Source: Paraburkholderia sp. CNPSo 3274 (GTDB lineage: Bacteria > Pseudomonadota > Gammaproteobacteria > Burkholderiales > Burkholderiaceae). From it: a stretch of DNA of 64,000 nucleotides. Location: positions 62,001 through 126,000 of the forward strand of contig NZ_JAMBPR010000010.1 of NCBI RefSeq assembly GCF_024206475.1, written 5' to 3'. Numbering within the stretch: position 1 is the first letter of the stretch; each line of letters opens with the position of its first letter. Shown piece by piece: positions 17,723 to 26,300 of this stretch. The notes beneath the pieces were generated by a model. It was not told the origin of the DNA and did no database searches. It saw only the letters and a list, made by a program, of their open reading frames with translations. The translations under genes and the position numbers were made by a program.

Positions 17723-19375
17723 TCATGCGGCGGCGCTGAAGTCCGCGATGCTCCGATAATCCGCACGATATGCGCATGCGCGAATGTGAGCGGCCATGTC
17801 GGCGGGGCGCGGCGCACGGGCAAAGCCATGGTCATGGATGAAGTTCGCCACGCGGGTGGCGACATGCAGCGAAGCTTCGAGAATCGATTGCTGCGGCGGA
17901 TAGATCAATCCCTTCTCCAGGTCGGAGGCGGATACCTGTTCCGCTACTGCCTGCGCGGCAACGATGAACATTTCATCGGTCACGCGGGTGGCCTCGGTCG
18001 CGTAGATCGCCATGCCCAGTGCGGGGAAGATATACACATTGTTGCCTTGCCCCGGGACGAAGGTGCGGCCGTTGAACGTCACGGGCGCGAACGGACTGCC
18101 GCTCGCGAAAATCGCACGGCCATCGGACCAGCGATAAGCCTCCTCGGCCGTGCATTCGGAACGCGAGGTCGGGTTCGAGTAGGGGAAGATGATGGGCCGC
18201 TCGTTGAGCGCGCTCATGGCTTCGATCACGTCCTTGTCGAACAGGTGCGGCACGGTGCTCACGCCGATGATGCCTGTCGGGCGCAATGCCCGGATCGCGT
18301 CGACGAAGCGGTCGACCGGTGAGTGGTCGAGCGCGAAGGGGCGCTGGAAGTCGGCCAGATCGTCGCGCGAACTCACCAGCAGGCCGTTCGCATCGAACAG
18401 CGCGGTGCGTTGCAGCGCTTCTTCGCGCGACAGCCCCTCCTGCATCATGGCCTGCGTGATCAGCCCCGCGATGCCGGTTGCCGCGGCGCCTGCGCCGAGG
18501 AAGAGGAAGCGCTGTTCCGAGAGTTTCTGACCGGTGATGCGCAGGCCACCATAGATGCCGGCGAGGGCGATCGCGGCTGTGCCTTGAATGTCGTCGTTGT
18601 ATGTGCAGATGCGGTCCCGGTAACGTGCGAGCAGCGAGACCGCGTTGAAGTTCGCAAAATCTTCCCACTGAATGCAGCACTTCGGAAAGCGGGTCTGGAC
18701 CGCCTCGACGAATTCCGCCAGGAAGGTGTCGTATTCTTCGCCGCGTACGCGCTCACGGCGCAGGCCGAGATACAGCGGGTCGTCCAGCAGGGCCTGGTTG
18801 TTCGTCCCGACGTCGATCATGACCGGCAGGCAGACTTCCGGTGGGACACCCGCGCAGGCGGTATAGAGCGCGAGCTTTCCGATCGGAATGCCCATGCCGC
18901 CGACGCCCAGGTCGCCCAGTCCCAGAATGCGCTCGCCATCCGTCACTACGATGAAGCGAACGTCTTCGACCGGCCAGTTGGCGAGCAGTTCGTCGACACG
19001 GCCGCGTGCCGTGATGGGGAGGTACACGCCTCGCGTCGCACGGAAGATATGGTCGAACTTCTGACACGCCTCGCCCACGGTCGGGGTGTAGACGATCGGC
19101 ATGAACTGGGCGGGATCGGACATGACCGTCGCATAGAACAACGTTTCGTTGCGGGCCTGCAGATCGGACAGCAAGAGGTACTTCTGAAGGTCGTTGTCCA
19201 GTGCTGCGACTTCGGCCTTGACTCGCGCGACTTGCCGGTCCAGCGGCAGCACCGCGGGGGGCAGCAGCCCCTCGAGCCCAAAGCGGCGGCGCTCCTCTTC
19301 GCTAAAGGACGTGCCCCGGTTGCTGCGGGGATCTCGAAGGATTTGACGTGCGGTCCGTGTGTTACTCGTGCTCAT
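17723..19375 (-). CDS. maeA: NAD-dependent malic enzyme
   Basis: Oxidative decarboxylation of malate to pyruvate and CO2 with NAD. The 550-residue length and sequence match the MaeA/SfcA type: YTPTVGEACQKF, GERILGLGDLGVGGMGIPIGK, VCLPVMIDVGTNN, WEDFANFNA, YNDDIQGTAAIALAG, and FLGAGAAATGIAGL for NAD binding. The ATG at 19375 is preceded by GGAG at a good distance and was preferred over the ATG at 19405. It is the first gene of a run that continues with ndh and the AEC carrier. Confidence 0.93.
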   Translation of the reverse strand: MSTSNTRTARQILRDPRSNRGTSFSEEERRRFGLEGLLPPAVLPLDRQVARVKAEVAALDNDLQKYLLLSDLQARNETLFYATVMSDPAQFMPIVYTPTVGEACQKFDHIFRATRGVYLPITARGRVDELLANWPVEDVRFIVVTDGERILGLGDLGVGGMGIPIGKLALYTACAGVPPEVCLPVMIDVGTNNQALLDDPLYLGLRRERVRGEEYDTFLAEFVEAVQTRFPKCCIQWEDFANFNAVSLLARYRDRICTYNDDIQGTAAIALAGIYGGLRITGQKLSEQRFLFLGAGAAATGIAGLITQAMMQEGLSREEALQRTALFDANGLLVSSRDDLADFQRPFALDHSPVDRFVDAIRALRPTGIIGVSTVPHLFDKDVIEAMSALNERPIIFPYSNPTSRSECTAEEAYRWSDGRAIFASGSPFAPVTFNGRTFVPGQGNNVYIFPALGMAIYATEATRVTDEMFIVAAQAVAEQVSASDLEKGLIYPPQQSILEASLHVATRVANFIHDHGFARAPRPADMAAHIRACAYRADYRSIADFSAAA

Positions 19376-19881
19376 AACATGCTCCACAGTTTTTTCACAT
19401 GACATCGGCGGCAGCCGCCCGTAAGCGCGCGGTTGTTACGCCCCAGGCAATGTCCGGTTGGTGGTTGCCTGCTTTCGGGACTCATTCTTGTTCCCCTGAG
19501 GCAGGTTGTCCATATCTCCCGATTTACAAATGAAATCTGCGTGAAGTCATAGATAAAGAAACACCGGTTGGCAAATGAATTTTAATTTACAAAGGAATGC
19601 GAAATACGCTGGAAGACTCGTGCCCGGGTTGATCCGGTGACAAAAACGGGGAAACCTCTTCGCGATCGTTACGACTGTAACCGCTCACGCGCCGCGTTGA
19701 AATGGTTTGCTAACCGTCGGACAAAATACTCCACGTTCACCCATCGCCAAGGAAGGCCCAATGCTCGTGAAATTTCATTGCATTTTCTCAGCGGGATTGA
19801 CAGCGGCGGCACCGGTCAACGCCTCGCCGTATCGCACTCGACATTCGAACTGACTGAACCAGACGTTGCGGACACCCATTC
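19376..19881. other. Divergent intergenic region with short direct repeats
   Basis: About 500 bases between the malic enzyme and RND genes, more AT-rich than its neighbours. ATTTACAAA occurs at 19522-19530 and 19585-19593, each followed by a near-identical TGAA/GGAA. No gene was recognised. It should contain promoters for both directions. Confidence 0.45.
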
Positions 19882-22800
19882 ATGAACGCCATTGTCCTCG
19901 TTGCGCTGCGCCGTCCATTGACCTTCGTGGTGATGAGCATACTCATCATCCTCGGGGGGCTATCGGCAATCAGCAAGACACCCACAGATATCTTTCCTGC
20001 CATCCGCATTCCCGTTGTCGCGGTCGTGTGGACCTATACCGGGCTGATGCCGCAAGACATGTCCGGGCGCGTGGCGTACTACTACGAACGCGCGCTGACC
20101 GCCACAGTCGACAATATCGAACACATTGAGAGCCAGTCGCTCTATGGGCGCGCCGTCGTGAAGATCTTCTTCCAGCCCGGCACCGACATCGACGCGGCGC
20201 AGGCGCAGGTGGCCTCGATCTCACAAACCGTGCTCAAGCAGATGCCCGCGGGCATTACGCCGCCGCAGGTCCTGTCGTACAGTGCCTCATCCGTGCCGGT
20301 GCTCGATCTGCAGGTGTCGGCGTCGAACATGACTGCCGCCCAGGTCTACGACATGGCATCGAACCTGATCCGGCCCGCGCTGGTGTCGGTGCCCGGCACG
20401 TCGATCCCGAGCCCGTATGGCGGTGCGCCGCTGTACGTGGAGGTCGATCTCAATCAGGCGGAGCTGCTCGCGCATGGCCTTTCCGCCGCGGACGTAGCCG
20501 CGGCGCTGAGCCACGAGAACGTCGTGCTGCCGGCGGGTGACCAGAAGATCGGCGCGCTCGATTTCATGGTGGAGACCAACTCCACGCCGGTTGCGGTATC
20601 GGCGTTCAACAACCTGCCCATCAAGACCGTCAATGGCGCCACGGTCTACCTGCATGATGTCGCCTATGTCCACCGCGGTCCCTCGCCGCAGATGAACGCC
20701 GTGCTCGTCAAGGGCAAGCAGTCGGTGCTCATCGAAATCCTGAAGAGCGGCAATGCTTCGACGCTAGCGGTGGTGGCCGGCGTCAAGAAGGCGCTGCCCG
20801 CCATCGAGCGGACGCTGCCGCCCGGCGTGAAGATCACGCCGCTGAACGACGCATCGGGCTTCGTGAGCGACTCGATTCGTGAGGTCGTGCAGGAAATGTT
20901 GACGGCCGCCGTCCTTACGGGCATGACGGTGCTGCTATTTCTCGGCAGCTGGCGCTCCACGATCATCGTGGCGACCTCCATTCCGCTGGCGATCCTCTGC
21001 TCCGTGATCATGCTGCACCTGACCGGGCAGACCATCAACGTGATGACACTAGGCGGTCTGGCGCTCGCGGTGGGTATTCTCGTCGACGATGCCACCGTCA
21101 TGATCGAGAACATCGACTCGCACCTCGAGTCCGGTGCGGAACTCGAACCTGGCATCATCGCGGCGGCGAACCAGATCGTGGTGCCCACACTGGTGGCCAC
21201 ACTTTGCATCTGCATTGTCTGGCTGCCGATGTTCCAGCTCGGCGGCATCTCAGGCTACCTCTTCCGTCCGCTTGCGGAAGCCATCATCTACGCAATGATC
21301 GCTTCGTTCATCCTCTCGCGTACGCTCGTGCCCACCATGGCTGCGTGGCTGCTTCGCGGCCAGGTACACGGTCACGGCGGCGACCAGGGCAATCCCGGGT
21401 TCTTCAAGCGGTTCCAGCGGGGCTTCGAGCGTCGTTTCACGAGGTTCCGCGAGCGGTACCGGGTGGTCCTCACGAGCGCCGTGCACCATCGGCGCCGTTT
21501 CGTGCTGGTATTCGTCGCGTGTACCGTCGCCTCGATGAGCCTGATCGCCTTCCTCGGGCGTGACTTCTTTCCCGGCATCAAATCCGGCGAGATCGCGATG
21601 CACATGCGCGCGCCGATCGGCACGCGTCTGGAAGACGCAAGCCGTAACGCAGTGCTCGTGAACCAGGCGATCCGTCAGATCCTGCCGGGCCAGGTGACGA
21701 ACCTGGTCGATAATTGCGGCCTGCCGGCGAGCGGTATCAACGAAGCCTACAGCGCGGACGGCACCATCGGGCCGCAGGACTGCGACATTGAAATTGGTCT
21801 GAAGAACGATGCGTCGCCCGTCGACGATTACCGCTTCAAGCTGCGCCGCGAACTGCCGAAGCTGTTCCCGAGCACCGAGTTCTCGTTCTTGCCCGGGGAC
21901 ATCACGGCGAAGATCCTCAACTTTGGACTGCCCGCGCCCATCGACGTGCAGATCTCGGGCCGGGGGCAAGCGGCCAATATGGCGTTTGCACAACAACTCG
22001 CGGCGCGCCTCAGGAAGGTTCCGGGGACCGCGGACGTGCGCATCCAGCAGGCATTCAACGAACCGACTCTGCTCGTCGCCGCTGACCGCTCTTTTGCCTC
22101 GGGCATGAGCCTTTCGGAGTCCGATGTTGCGAACAATGCGCTCGCGACGCTCTCGGGCAGCGGCCAGACCGCGCCGACCTATTGGCTGGACACGACGAGC
22201 GGCGTTTCGCACCTCGTCAACATGCAGACGCCTCAGGACCAGCTCACCTCGATGAACGACCTCGAGACGATTCCGATCGACGAGGGGACTGGCGCACCGA
22301 GCGGCAAACGCATGGAACTGCTGGGCGCGCTTGGGCGCATCACACAGACGGGCACGCCGCTGCTGGTGTCGCACTACAACATTCTCCCGGTGGTGGATAT
22401 CTACGTCAGCAATCAGCGACGCGATCTGGGCGCCGTGTACGACGACGTTCAGCAGGCCATTCACGAGATGGCGCCTCAACTGCCGCATGGCGCAAGCGTC
22501 CACGTGCGTGGACAGGCAACGACCATGATGAGCGCCTACATCGAGCTGATTGGCGGGCTTGTGGTATCGGTGCTGCTGGTCTACCTGGTGATTGTCGTTA
22601 ATTTCCAGTCGTGGCTCGACCCGTTCATCATCATTACGGCGCTCCCGGGCGCGCTCGCCGGCATCGTATGGAGTCTGTTCCTCACGCACACGCACCTTTC
22701 GGTTCCGGCGCTCACCGGCGCCATTATGTGCATGGGCACCGCTACCGCCAACTCGATCCTCGTCGTCTCGTTCGCCCGCGAGCGTCTGGCTGCGCACGGC

Positions 22801-23040
22801 AACGCCGTCGCGGCCGCGATCGAAGCGGGCTACGCACGGATCCGTCCGGTCATCATGACGGCGCTCGCGATGATCATCGGCATGCTGCCTATGTCCTTCA
22901 GCAATTCGCAGAACGCCCCGCTCGGCAGGGCCGTGATCGGCGGCTTGCTGGTCGCCACGTTTGCCACTTTGCTATTTGTTCCCTGCGTCTTTGCCATCAT
23001 GCATCGCAACGACAAGAAAGCCACGGAGTCTCATCAATGA
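19882..23040 (+). CDS. RND-family efflux permease
   Basis: Inner-membrane proton-driven pump of 1052 residues. The RND plan is clear: first TM segment (about 10-30), large periplasmic loop, a TM cluster about 335-500 including VGILVDDATVMIENID (helix 4 with the proton-relay acidic pair), second loop, and final TM cluster about 870-1040. A TM signature GRDFFPG opens the second half. The class is close to HAE1-like pumps but not to a named drug pump. It is the first gene of a three-gene pump operon; its stop overlaps the adaptor start by 4 bases. Putting the permease ahead of the adaptor is the reverse of the usual order. Confidence 0.92.
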   Translation: MNAIVLVALRRPLTFVVMSILIILGGLSAISKTPTDIFPAIRIPVVAVVWTYTGLMPQDMSGRVAYYYERALTATVDNIEHIESQSLYGRAVVKIFFQPGTDIDAAQAQVASISQTVLKQMPAGITPPQVLSYSASSVPVLDLQVSASNMTAAQVYDMASNLIRPALVSVPGTSIPSPYGGAPLYVEVDLNQAELLAHGLSAADVAAALSHENVVLPAGDQKIGALDFMVETNSTPVAVSAFNNLPIKTVNGATVYLHDVAYVHRGPSPQMNAVLVKGKQSVLIEILKSGNASTLAVVAGVKKALPAIERTLPPGVKITPLNDASGFVSDSIREVVQEMLTAAVLTGMTVLLFLGSWRSTIIVATSIPLAILCSVIMLHLTGQTINVMTLGGLALAVGILVDDATVMIENIDSHLESGAELEPGIIAAANQIVVPTLVATLCICIVWLPMFQLGGISGYLFRPLAEAIIYAMIASFILSRTLVPTMAAWLLRGQVHGHGGDQGNPGFFKRFQRGFERRFTRFRERYRVVLTSAVHHRRRFVLVFVACTVASMSLIAFLGRDFFPGIKSGEIAMHMRAPIGTRLEDASRNAVLVNQAIRQILPGQVTNLVDNCGLPASGINEAYSADGTIGPQDCDIEIGLKNDASPVDDYRFKLRRELPKLFPSTEFSFLPGDITAKILNFGLPAPIDVQISGRGQAANMAFAQQLAARLRKVPGTADVRIQQAFNEPTLLVAADRSFASGMSLSESDVANNALATLSGSGQTAPTYWLDTTSGVSHLVNMQTPQDQLTSMNDLETIPIDEGTGAPSGKRMELLGALGRITQTGTPLLVSHYNILPVVDIYVSNQRRDLGAVYDDVQQAIHEMAPQLPHGASVHVRGQATTMMSAYIELIGGLVVSVLLVYLVIVVNFQSWLDPFIIITALPGALAGIVWSLFLTHTHLSVPALTGAIMCMGTATANSILVVSFARERLAAHGNAVAAAIEAGYARIRPVIMTALAMIIGMLPMSFSNSQNAPLGRAVIGGLLVATFATLLFVPCVFAIMHRNDKKATESHQ

Positions 23041-24317
23041 ACGTACATCGCGAGGTAGAGCTGGAGGCCCAGGCTCCGAGCCGTACCCGACCCAAGCTGA
23101 TCGCGGCGGTCGCCGCCTTGATACTGGGAGGGCTGGTGATCCACGGGATTGTCGAACGCCACGACAACGTGGCAGATCTGCAGAACGTCGCTGACCAGGA
23201 CGCCATTGCCCCCGTTCAGGTGACCTCCCCAGCCGCGGGGCCGGCGACGCGTTTGGTCACGCTGCCGGGCAACGTCAAGGCGTGGTACACGGCGCCGATC
23301 TATGCGCAGGTATCGGGCTATGTGCATAAGTGGTACGTGGATTACGGGGCGTTCGTGAAGGCCGGCACGTTGCTCGCCGCGATCGATGCGCCGACCGTCG
23401 ATGCGCAATACCAGGCCGCGCTCGCGAAGCTGGCGGTCGCGAAGACGAACAGCGTGCTCGCCGACGTCACCGCCACGCGCTGGAAGGCGCTTTCCGGTAC
23501 CGAAGCCGTGTCGCAGGAGGATGTCGACATCAAGGTGGCCGATGCCGCCGCGAAGAAGGCGCAGGTACAAGCTGCCCAGGACGAGGTACAGCGCGACCTC
23601 GCGCTGACGAAGTTCGAGCGCATCGTAGCGCCCTTCGACGGCGTCGTGACCGCGCGCAATACCGACATCGGCAACTACGTGAGTCCCGCGGGGGGCGATG
23701 TCAGTTCGCACGGCGCGGCGGCCGAACTGTATTCGGTGGCCGACGTGCACGCCATGCGCATCTTTGTTTCGGTACCACAGGATTATGCAGCGATGCTGAA
23801 CGCGGGGCTCCACGCCACGTTTACGGTGCCGCAGTATCCGGGGCGCGTATTCGATGCACAGCTCGTGACCACAGCCAACGCATTCGATCCACAGACGAGA
23901 ACCGTGGTGGCCGAACTGGTCGCACAGAATCCCGAGCATCTGCTGTGGCCCGGCACCTATGCAACGGTGCACTTCGAGGTTCCCTCGGACAAGAACGTCC
24001 TCGTCATTCCTGAGCAGGCGTTGCTGTTCCGCGATCAGGGCATGCAGGTCGCGCTCGTCGATTCGCACGACAGGGTCCATCTCCAGAACGTGAAGCTCGG
24101 ACTCAACCTCGGTCAGGACGTGCAGGTCGTGTCGGGCCTCAAGCCCGACGATCGCGTGATCGTCAGTCCGTCCGCCGGGATACTCGAAGGTCAGCAGGTG
24201 CGCATCGTGAGCGGCGTGCCGGGCATCGGGCCGGGCAATGCGGCTGGAACCCCCCAGGGGCAACCGCAGGCGCCAGTGCAAGCGCATGCCGACAATGCGG
24301 GGAATAATCCAAAATGA
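23037..24317 (+). CDS. RND efflux periplasmic adaptor subunit
   Basis: Membrane-fusion protein of 426 residues joining the RND permease to the outer membrane channel. It has an N-terminal membrane anchor (about residues 22-40), then a biotinyl-lipoyl-like domain (YAQVSGYVHKWYVDYGAFVKAGTLLA). An alpha hairpin rich in Ala and Lys follows, then a beta-barrel region (YSVADVHAMRIFVSVPQ) and a C-terminal Gly/Pro/Gln tail. The ATG at 23037 has GGAG upstream and overlaps the permease TGA (ATGA). The frame is open long before it, but that is the shadow of the permease gene. Confidence 0.92.
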   Translation: MNVHREVELEAQAPSRTRPKLIAAVAALILGGLVIHGIVERHDNVADLQNVADQDAIAPVQVTSPAAGPATRLVTLPGNVKAWYTAPIYAQVSGYVHKWYVDYGAFVKAGTLLAAIDAPTVDAQYQAALAKLAVAKTNSVLADVTATRWKALSGTEAVSQEDVDIKVADAAAKKAQVQAAQDEVQRDLALTKFERIVAPFDGVVTARNTDIGNYVSPAGGDVSSHGAAAELYSVADVHAMRIFVSVPQDYAAMLNAGLHATFTVPQYPGRVFDAQLVTTANAFDPQTRTVVAELVAQNPEHLLWPGTYATVHFEVPSDKNVLVIPEQALLFRDQGMQVALVDSHDRVHLQNVKLGLNLGQDVQVVSGLKPDDRVIVSPSAGILEGQQVRIVSGVPGIGPGNAAGTPQGQPQAPVQAHADNAGNNPK

Positions 24318-25831
24318 AATCTCCAATCAAGATCGCACTGCGCCGGGCTGGCGTACTTCTGGCGCTCCTCGCGCCCCTCGCCGCATGCAGTCTCGCGCCG
24401 ACCTACAAGCCGCCCAAAACGGTGCTGCCCGACAGCTACCAGGGGACCGGACCGTTCGTGCTCGCGCGGCCCGGCGATCAGCTCTCGCGCGGCCCCTGGT
24501 GGGAAGTTTTCAAGGACCCGCAACTCGACACCCTGGAACGCGAGCTGGATGCTTCGAATCCGACACTGCGCGCCGAGCAGGAAACGTATACGCAGGCGCG
24601 CGACGTCGTGGCCGAGGCCCGTTCGCAACTGTTCCCCCAGTTGAGCGCGCAGGCGTTCGCGACGGACAACGGCTTGTCGAAGCACGCACTCTTTCACAGT
24701 GCCAGTTCCGGATCGCCGCTCGAAGAGTCTTCACTGGGATATGGCGCGGCCGCGACCTGGGAGCCTGACCTGTGGGGCGAGATCCGTAACCGGACGAACT
24801 ATGCGAAGGCCAACGCCCAGGCTGCCGCGGCCATGGTCGCCTCGGCGCGGCTTAGCCTCGAAATGGAACTGGCGGACGACTACGTGAAGCTGCGAGGTCT
24901 GGACGAGCAGCACGTGATCTATACGAACACAGTCCGGTCGTACAACGAGGCCCTCAAGCTCACTTCGCTGCGCTACAACCGGCAGATCAGTCCGGGCCTC
25001 GACGTTGAGCGGGCGCGCAACCAGCTGGCCGCCGCGCAGGCAGCCGATACGGAGATCGAGGCGCAGCGCGCCGTGCTCGAGCATGCGATCGCGGTGCTGG
25101 CGGGCGTCAATCCGTCGACGTTCACCTTGGCGCCCGGGGGGCTTGCGCATCTGAGCATGCCGGTCGTTCCGGTTGGCGTGCCCTCTGCACTGCTGCAGCG
25201 GCGCCCGGACATCGCGGCGGCGGAGCGCAGGATGGCTGCCGCCAATGCAGCGGTGGGCGTGGCGCGTGCCGCGTTCTACCCCAATATCGATCTGGCCGCC
25301 AGCTTCGGCTTCGAGGACAACGGGCTTGCACTCGCGGCGCTGCCGGAAAGTCTGTGGTCGGTAGGCGCTTCGGCGATGTTGCCGCTGTTCGAGGGCGGCC
25401 TGCGCCGGGCAGAGCTTCAGCAAAGCTGGTCCACCGTGCACCAGGCCGCCGACAACTATCGTGCGACCGTGCTGGATGCATTCCGGCAGGTCGAGGATGA
25501 GCTTGCACTCACCGACAAGCTCGCGACGGAGTACGGACAACAACGCGACGCGGTCACCGCGGCGGTGAAGGTCCAGACGATCGCGATGGAGCTATACACG
25601 AGCGGCCTCGACAACTATCTGAACGTGACCGTGGCGCAGGTCGCGGCGCTCAACGCGGAGTTGTCGGCGGCGAAGGTGCATGCAAGGCGGCTGCAGGCGG
25701 CTGTCGACCTGGTCGGCGCGTTGGGGGGCGGCTGGACGGCGGCGGCGCTGCCGACGCCGCAGGAGACCGTCCCGTTTTCGCCGCTCGCGCTGCACTCATC
25801 GCACGCACCCGCGTCGATGCCCGGACAGTAG
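24314..25831 (+). CDS. Outer membrane efflux lipoprotein (NodT/OprM type)
   Basis: TolC-like channel of 505 residues forming the outer membrane exit duct of the RND pump. The signal peptide ends in the lipobox LAAC at about residue 25, so the mature protein is lipid-anchored. The body has the two-fold repeat typical of the family, with WWEVFKDPQLDTLE near the start, LLQRRPDIAAAERRMAAANA and the conserved FEGGLRRAEL. Its ATG overlaps the adaptor TGA by 4 bases, completing a fully coupled permease-adaptor-channel operon. Confidence 0.92.
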   Translation: MKSPIKIALRRAGVLLALLAPLAACSLAPTYKPPKTVLPDSYQGTGPFVLARPGDQLSRGPWWEVFKDPQLDTLERELDASNPTLRAEQETYTQARDVVAEARSQLFPQLSAQAFATDNGLSKHALFHSASSGSPLEESSLGYGAAATWEPDLWGEIRNRTNYAKANAQAAAAMVASARLSLEMELADDYVKLRGLDEQHVIYTNTVRSYNEALKLTSLRYNRQISPGLDVERARNQLAAAQAADTEIEAQRAVLEHAIAVLAGVNPSTFTLAPGGLAHLSMPVVPVGVPSALLQRRPDIAAAERRMAAANAAVGVARAAFYPNIDLAASFGFEDNGLALAALPESLWSVGASAMLPLFEGGLRRAELQQSWSTVHQAADNYRATVLDAFRQVEDELALTDKLATEYGQQRDAVTAAVKVQTIAMELYTSGLDNYLNVTVAQVAALNAELSAAKVHARRLQAAVDLVGALGGGWTAAALPTPQETVPFSPLALHSSHAPASMPGQ

Positions 25832-25909
25832 TGGCTCAGGCTTGACGCGACACAGCGGCAACGGCCGGAAAGCGGCCGGGATGCGCGGCCCAGTACCGGA
25901 AATCACACA

Positions 25910-26146
25910 ATGATCCGTGCAGAATGGCAGCATCCAGGCAGCCGCGCAACGATTGCACAGGATGCCTTCAATCTGGCCGCCCGCATAAAACAGCCTGAAG
26001 ACGAGTTGGGTATCGATCTCTTCATACGAGAAAGGCCGCGGCTTCGTTTGCACGCCATTGGCTGGGCCTTCCTCGATTACGGTGCGACGCTGCTGGACCT
26101 CGCCAATGAAGCGCGACGGTCTGCAACGGATAGCAAGCGCTATCGG
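25910..26146 (+). pseudogene. Remnant of a LysR-type regulator N-terminus
   Basis: About 80 codons resemble the second half of a LysR helix-turn-helix and linker (QPEDELGIDLFIRE, then GWAFLDYGATLLDLANEA). The first helices are degraded and there is no effector domain. Nothing suggests expression. It joins directly to an amidase fragment. Confidence 0.6.
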
Positions 26147-26210
26147 GATCTGGAAGCGGCGAAATAAACGCGCCTGTTCGCCATACGCGCACGCAATCCG
26201 CGAGACCCGG
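26147..26210 (-). pseudogene. Short fragment of an amidase gene
   Basis: On the minus strand this reads a degenerate GEQARLFRRFQ stretch that matches GDQTGLFRRFQ in the intact amidase (27981-29510). The DNA also matches 28397-28462, including an exact CACGCAATCCGCGAGACCC. It is a dead scrap of a duplicated amidase. Confidence 0.65.
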
Positions 26211-26300
26211 GCCCTGGCTTGTCTGCTGACATGGCTTCTTCTCCGGGTTGATACAAGCGTAGCCGCGTGCAGGTCGCGTTCGAACTCAAAGCGCACCGGC

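Noticed and set aside
21250..22797. Minus-strand frame of about 515 codons in the RND permease
   Set aside because: Antisense shadow; composition typical of reversed GC-rich coding DNA.
23034..24326. Minus-strand frame of 430 codons opposite the adaptor gene
   Set aside because: Antisense shadow of a well-supported adaptor gene.
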